DNA of 64,000 nucleotides, taken from Gymnothorax reevesii. Its lineage: Eukaryota; Chordata; Actinopteri; Anguilliformes; Muraenidae. Position 1 is the first letter of the stretch. The number at the start of each line of letters is the position of its first letter. The notes under the pieces are model-generated. The model was given only the letters and a program-made list of their open reading frames with translations. It was not told the origin of the DNA and did no database searches. Of this stretch, positions 12,691 through 64,000 are shown one piece after another. The DNA is taken from positions 11,765,239-11,829,238 of the forward strand of contig CM056584.1 in NCBI GenBank assembly GCA_029721435.1, given 5' to 3'. The position numbers and the translations under genes are program-made.

Positions 12691-13329
12691 TAATGCCACA
12701 TTACCGTTGTTGCTCGTTAGTTCATGTCAATAAATCCTATTGTTTGGGTTGGCCTGAGCCAATATCAGTCCACAATGTGTGATTTGCTATGTCATTTGGG
12801 ATGCGGTTGGCTGTATACCACTGCAGTAGTGGAGGCTGCAGCAGGCCCACTTCTTCATTAGTGGTTGCCAAATATAATGATGGAGGAAGCACATTGACCC
12901 ATTTCTCATTTCCCTCATGTTTTTTTTTAATTTAACTCCATTTCTCTCCCAACCTCCACCAAAGTATTTCTTGGTATGAAGGGAGGAGGAGACAATTGGA
13001 ATGTACCTTCGGGTAAGTTATCTATCATGTTTGTGTGTGGTCTAGTTGATGCTATTACAATACAGTCCAATATCCACTGTTGCTGACTGGCCGACTGACC
13101 ACTTTGAAAGTTCCCCATTTTTTGACTACATGCTGGTGAACAGTCCTCACATCTGAAAAAGAAATGCTTTAAATGGACGTTATACTATCAAGCATAGCCT
13201 GGAGTCTTTTGTCATTCATACACCCAACTAATTCATCTCCTATTTTTCGTTCAAATGTCAGTTTTAAATGAATAAACATTTGGAATCACACACGGAGTTC
13301 CATTTTCTTTCTGGTTTAACAATCCCTGC

Positions 13330-15200
13330 CTATTGACAATCTTTCCCACTGACCCTCTGCTCGTAGGCAACACTCGACGCTCATTGGATTAAACATTGCA
13401 AGTGGCGGGTGTCGACCAATGAGAGGATAGTGCGCGTTATTTGGTAATAGAATATTCGGAGGAATCATCGATTTTACGGGGAATCATCTCCCCAGGAGCT
13501 CTGAGTTGAGTTCCGGCCACGTGATGCTAGGCAAATTTCCATGGAGATCACGTGACTCCTGTGTTGACGATTGTCTCATCTGGACAATGAACTGGGTCTG
13601 TACCGGAGCTTGGTGCAATGTCATTCTCCAATGACTGAAACGCCTGTTGTGCATCGTTTTGGTACAAAGGCTGCAGCCCCACGTTATATTCAGATGTTTC
13701 AATTCGAGTGAAACCGTATGCTGTGCTCATGCTGCAGTAAGGACGGGATTTTTCACCGCCGACTGGAGAAGAGATCCCATGAAGTTCAATAGGCGGACCG
13801 AACATCCGTGAGGTAAGGCTGCCTTAAGCTGCTTTCACACCGGACGCGAAACGAATTATTCGCGCGACAGATTACATTCAAAGTCAATGCTAAGACGCGA
13901 ATACACGCCTGCATTCGCCTCTTTGCATCGACTTTGAACGTAATCAGTCGAGCGAAAAATTCGTTTCGCGTCCGGTGTGAAAGCGTCTTTACTGAAGCTT
14001 GGCGTTCGATCGCGCACCTCCTTTTTAAGCCGCAGTATAAGGCATTATTCTGTTCTTGGTAATGGGTCACTACCTATATATTAAAATCTCGATTGTCCGG
14101 TTCCTTTCCTTGAAATGGACTGACTGACATTTCGTCCGATCGGTTAAGGCCGAAAAGCTTGCGGTTACACGCTCTCGGAACGGAGACAGGGGGATAAAGG
14201 AATAATCAGCCGGTGATGTGGCCTGGTCGCCACGTAGAGACTACGGTGGTCGGTATATTCGCCGCAATGTCAGTTATTGCATTCAAAACGGTCAGTGCAT
14301 TTAACAGACGGTTATCAGAAGCCTAAAGACACGACACTGGTTATTAGCGGCCGGATAGAACGCTCGGAAAATTTCAACGATAACATGAATCATTTAATTG
14401 TTGGCCTAATTATTGAATAAATTAATAATGATCTTATTTGTTGGCTAGTAAATTAAGCATTCAGTGGGCTATACGTCATATAGTCTGAATCTAGCGAGTT
14501 TCGGAGTAGAGGCCGACATCACCGTGCAAACCAGCTGTCCTCTCCGCAGAAATCTAATATCGCGGTGAAAGTGCATTTCCACTTGAGCTCGCTGTATGTA
14601 AATTGATATTTTGTCTCGCCGTTCTCTTGGAGGTGATATTAAGTTCCTTGATATGAAATTACTGTTATTCGTGTTTATGGCCCATCTGTCTTAGGGACAA
14701 CTAGGTTAATACAGTCGATACCAGTCAGGCACTGATCGATCGCCCGTCATATGACCAAGCGACACATGTTTCGCTGACCTGCAGGGATGAGGTTAAATTG
14801 AGAAGGATCGTTGTCTCCACCGTTAACGCAGTATTTATTTTAACACTCGGGAAATACTGACCGTAACATGCCTTAAGAATCCATGATGAAATATTGAAAT
14901 GATTTATATGACGAGAGAGAGTGACCAACTGCGCATCGCTTGGGTTTGTGGAGTGCGGTGCCTTTGTTTACTTTTGATTGCACCCTGCCCGGAAATATCA
15001 CTGTTCTCACCAGCCAAAACCCCAACCATCCAGCCGAAAGCCGCCTCCCTCCCTCCCTCCCGCGGCCTTTGGTCAAGTATCACCGAGCTTCGAACGGGCA
15101 GCGTTCGGCAAACTCGATATGGACTGTAATATCTCAATATGGAGCAGACGGTTTATGGCTGAATTCATGCTGCGGTATAACCTTTCAATTAATATATTCT
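13330..15200 (+). promoter_or_regulatory. Candidate abca3 promoter / non-coding first exon region
   Basis: CpG becomes clearly denser here than in the flanks, with an ATTGG box near 13384, CCAAT near 13418 and another near 13628. The first abca3 coding exon has a splice acceptor before its 5' UTR, so a non-coding exon must lie upstream, and this is the only CpG-rich stretch between the genes. One good donor (gag, then gtaagg at 13813) could end such an exon, but that is a guess. A foldback element sits inside. Confidence 0.3.
13826..13989. mobile_element. Foldback (palindromic) MITE-like element, copy 1
   Basis: Two arms of roughly 75 bp form a near-perfect inverted repeat. The left arm starts gctttcacaccggacgcg and continues aaacgaatt; the right arm ends aattcgtttcgcg, then tccggtgtgaaagc. 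The loop is about 10 bp. The inner arms share attcaaagtc. A second, more diverged copy lies at 30362-30497. No clear target duplication. Length and structure fit a non-autonomous DNA element; superfamily unknown. Confidence 0.75.
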
Positions 15201-15265
15201 GAAGGGATATATTCGCAATAGTATAAAGAAACTGGCGTGAGTAGTTGGGCTGAACGGCCTGTTCT

Positions 15266-15322
15266 CGCCATTTATGTTATGTTATATTATGTTATGTTAA
15301 TTTATGTTATGTTAATTTATGC
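15266..15322. repeat. (TTATG)n-type microsatellite
   Basis: Imperfect run of ttatg units with ttaattt interruptions, immediately after an unremarkable A/T-rich stretch. Confidence 0.8.
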
Positions 15323-15995
15323 CTGATGGGGGTGGCCTTTAGCGTCATTTGCTAACCGTCCAGAAATGGGACCTGCTTATCCGCTTTCACCTTGTGGAGC
15401 CACATTTTCTCACATATTTAACAACCCCCCTCCCCCACCTTCTGGTTCTGACATAAATTGTTTTTTAATCGTTGATTTGTATTCCTGGTGCTTCCTCTTG
15501 CCTTTTAATGGTCCTTGGTTTTTATTCACAACATTCCCAAATTTGGTGGGGCAGTTTTCTGCAAAAACTAATTTCTTCTATCAAAATGGTTGTCTTGCTC
15601 CCCTGCCCTTTGTAACCCTGTCAAATTCTGCACAGCAGTGAAAACCACAGGATGTTGTTTATTTGCTGTTATTAAGCTTCTTCAAGTTGGAAAGATCCAA
15701 GTTCTCCTTTTTCAGCAGTGTTTTTGTATGATTTTGTATTTATGAAATCTTTTCAGCTTTGTTGACGCCTACTGTTTGACTTTGGCCTATGTGTAGATTG
15801 CCCAGTTGAAACCTTGGCTCGGTAGCGCTGGATCGGCTTCCTTGAAGGGGGTGGAGGCTGGTTGGCTTAGAGAGGCATGCGCGGAGACTTGTATCACATT
15901 TTTGCTGCGTGCAGATTTTATTGTGATTTTTAAGTTTATTATTTTATCTTAATCCATTCTCACATCCTCTTTCTCGGTCTCGTTTTGCCCGACAG

Positions 15996-16034
15996 GTTCT
16001 GTGAGATTGGCTGCCTTCACACACACTTCGCAGG
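15996..16034 (+). other. abca3: abca3 5' UTR part of first coding exon
   Basis: Acceptor ttttgcccgacag ends at 15995, giving 39 nt of 5' UTR before the ATG. The start context has A at -3 (caggATGa), a reasonable Kozak site. This implies at least one upstream non-coding exon. Confidence 0.6.
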
Positions 16035-63699
<47,665 letters not shown>

Positions 63700-63700
63700 G

Positions 63701-63703
<3 letters not shown>

Positions 63704-63747
<44 letters not shown>

Positions 63748-64000
63748 TTTGTGTGTGTGTGTGTTTGTGTTTGTGTTTGTTTGTGTGTGTGTTTGTGTGT
63801 GTGTTTGTTTGTGTGTGTGTTTGTGTGTGTGTTTGTTTGTGTTTGTGTGTGTTTGTGTTTGTGTGTGTGTTTGTGTGTGTGTTTGTGTGTTTGTGTGTGT
63901 GTGTTTGTTTGTGTGTGTGTTTGTGTGTGTGTGTGTGTTTGTTTGTGTGTGTGTTTGTGTGTGTGTTTGTGTTTGTGTGTGTGTGTTTGTGTGTGTGTGT
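63704..64000. repeat. (GT)n/(TTTG) microsatellite starting at exon 24 donor, to window end
   Basis: Nearly 300 nt of GT with interspersed TGTTTGTG variants, running off the window. Confidence 0.95.

Noticed and set aside
13484..14070. Three overlapping minus-strand frames in the CpG-rich region
   Set aside because: No similarity I recognise; one is a translation of the foldback element, and a matching frame at 30297-30677 is its other copy.
63700..64000. Second nucleotide-binding domain of ABCA3
   Set aside because: Expected next, but the window ends in the GT repeat of intron 24.

Overview
The window is vertebrate nuclear DNA, most likely from a ray-finned (probably teleost) fish. The evidence is small conserved exons with GT...AG introns, very abundant (GT)n microsatellites, and many short inverted-repeat elements and dispersed repeats of fish type. 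There are no bacterial operons and no CRISPR. Two protein-coding genes lie head-to-tail on the + strand: the 3' part of cyclin F (ccnf, 173-8872) and the 5' four-fifths of the lamellar-body lipid transporter gene abca3 (coding 16035-63699, continuing past the window). Every exon junction was read from the sequence and checked by reading-frame phase. The six ccnf exons sum to 1149 nt (382 codons plus stop) and the 24 abca3 exons to 4188 nt (1396 codons), with no frame break.

Layout. 1-8872: ccnf exons for the end of the cyclin region and the acidic, Ser/Pro-rich C-terminal tail, then a 3' UTR with several AATAAA signals. About 9.4-13.3 kb: intergenic, with a decayed non-LTR retrotransposon 3' end. 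About 13.3-15.2 kb: CpG-richer stretch, the best candidate for the abca3 promoter and non-coding first exon, containing a foldback element. 16035-41148: abca3 exons 1-9 (targeting motif, lumenal loop, first membrane domain). 47282-53508: exons 10-16 (first nucleotide-binding domain with Walker A, Q-loop, signature, Walker B and H-loop, plus its regulatory tail). 56681-63699: exons 17-24 (linker, second lumenal loop, second membrane domain). The second ATPase domain lies outside the window.

The introns hold most of the unusual material: minisatellites and (GT)n tracts that directly abut splice sites, a 1.3-kb solo LTR inserted in a 36-bp minisatellite, a short inverted-repeat element nested in another repeat whose uninterrupted relative lies 40 kb away, an hAT-like element with an 8-bp target duplication, and a peculiar array of degenerate six-base palindromes. 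I found no undescribed multi-gene system. The most testable new observations concern splice sites built on repeats in abca3.

The two genes are functionally unrelated. Cyclin F is a ubiquitin-ligase substrate receptor of the cell cycle; ABCA3 loads phospholipid into lamellar bodies. Their adjacency is conserved vertebrate synteny, not an operon.
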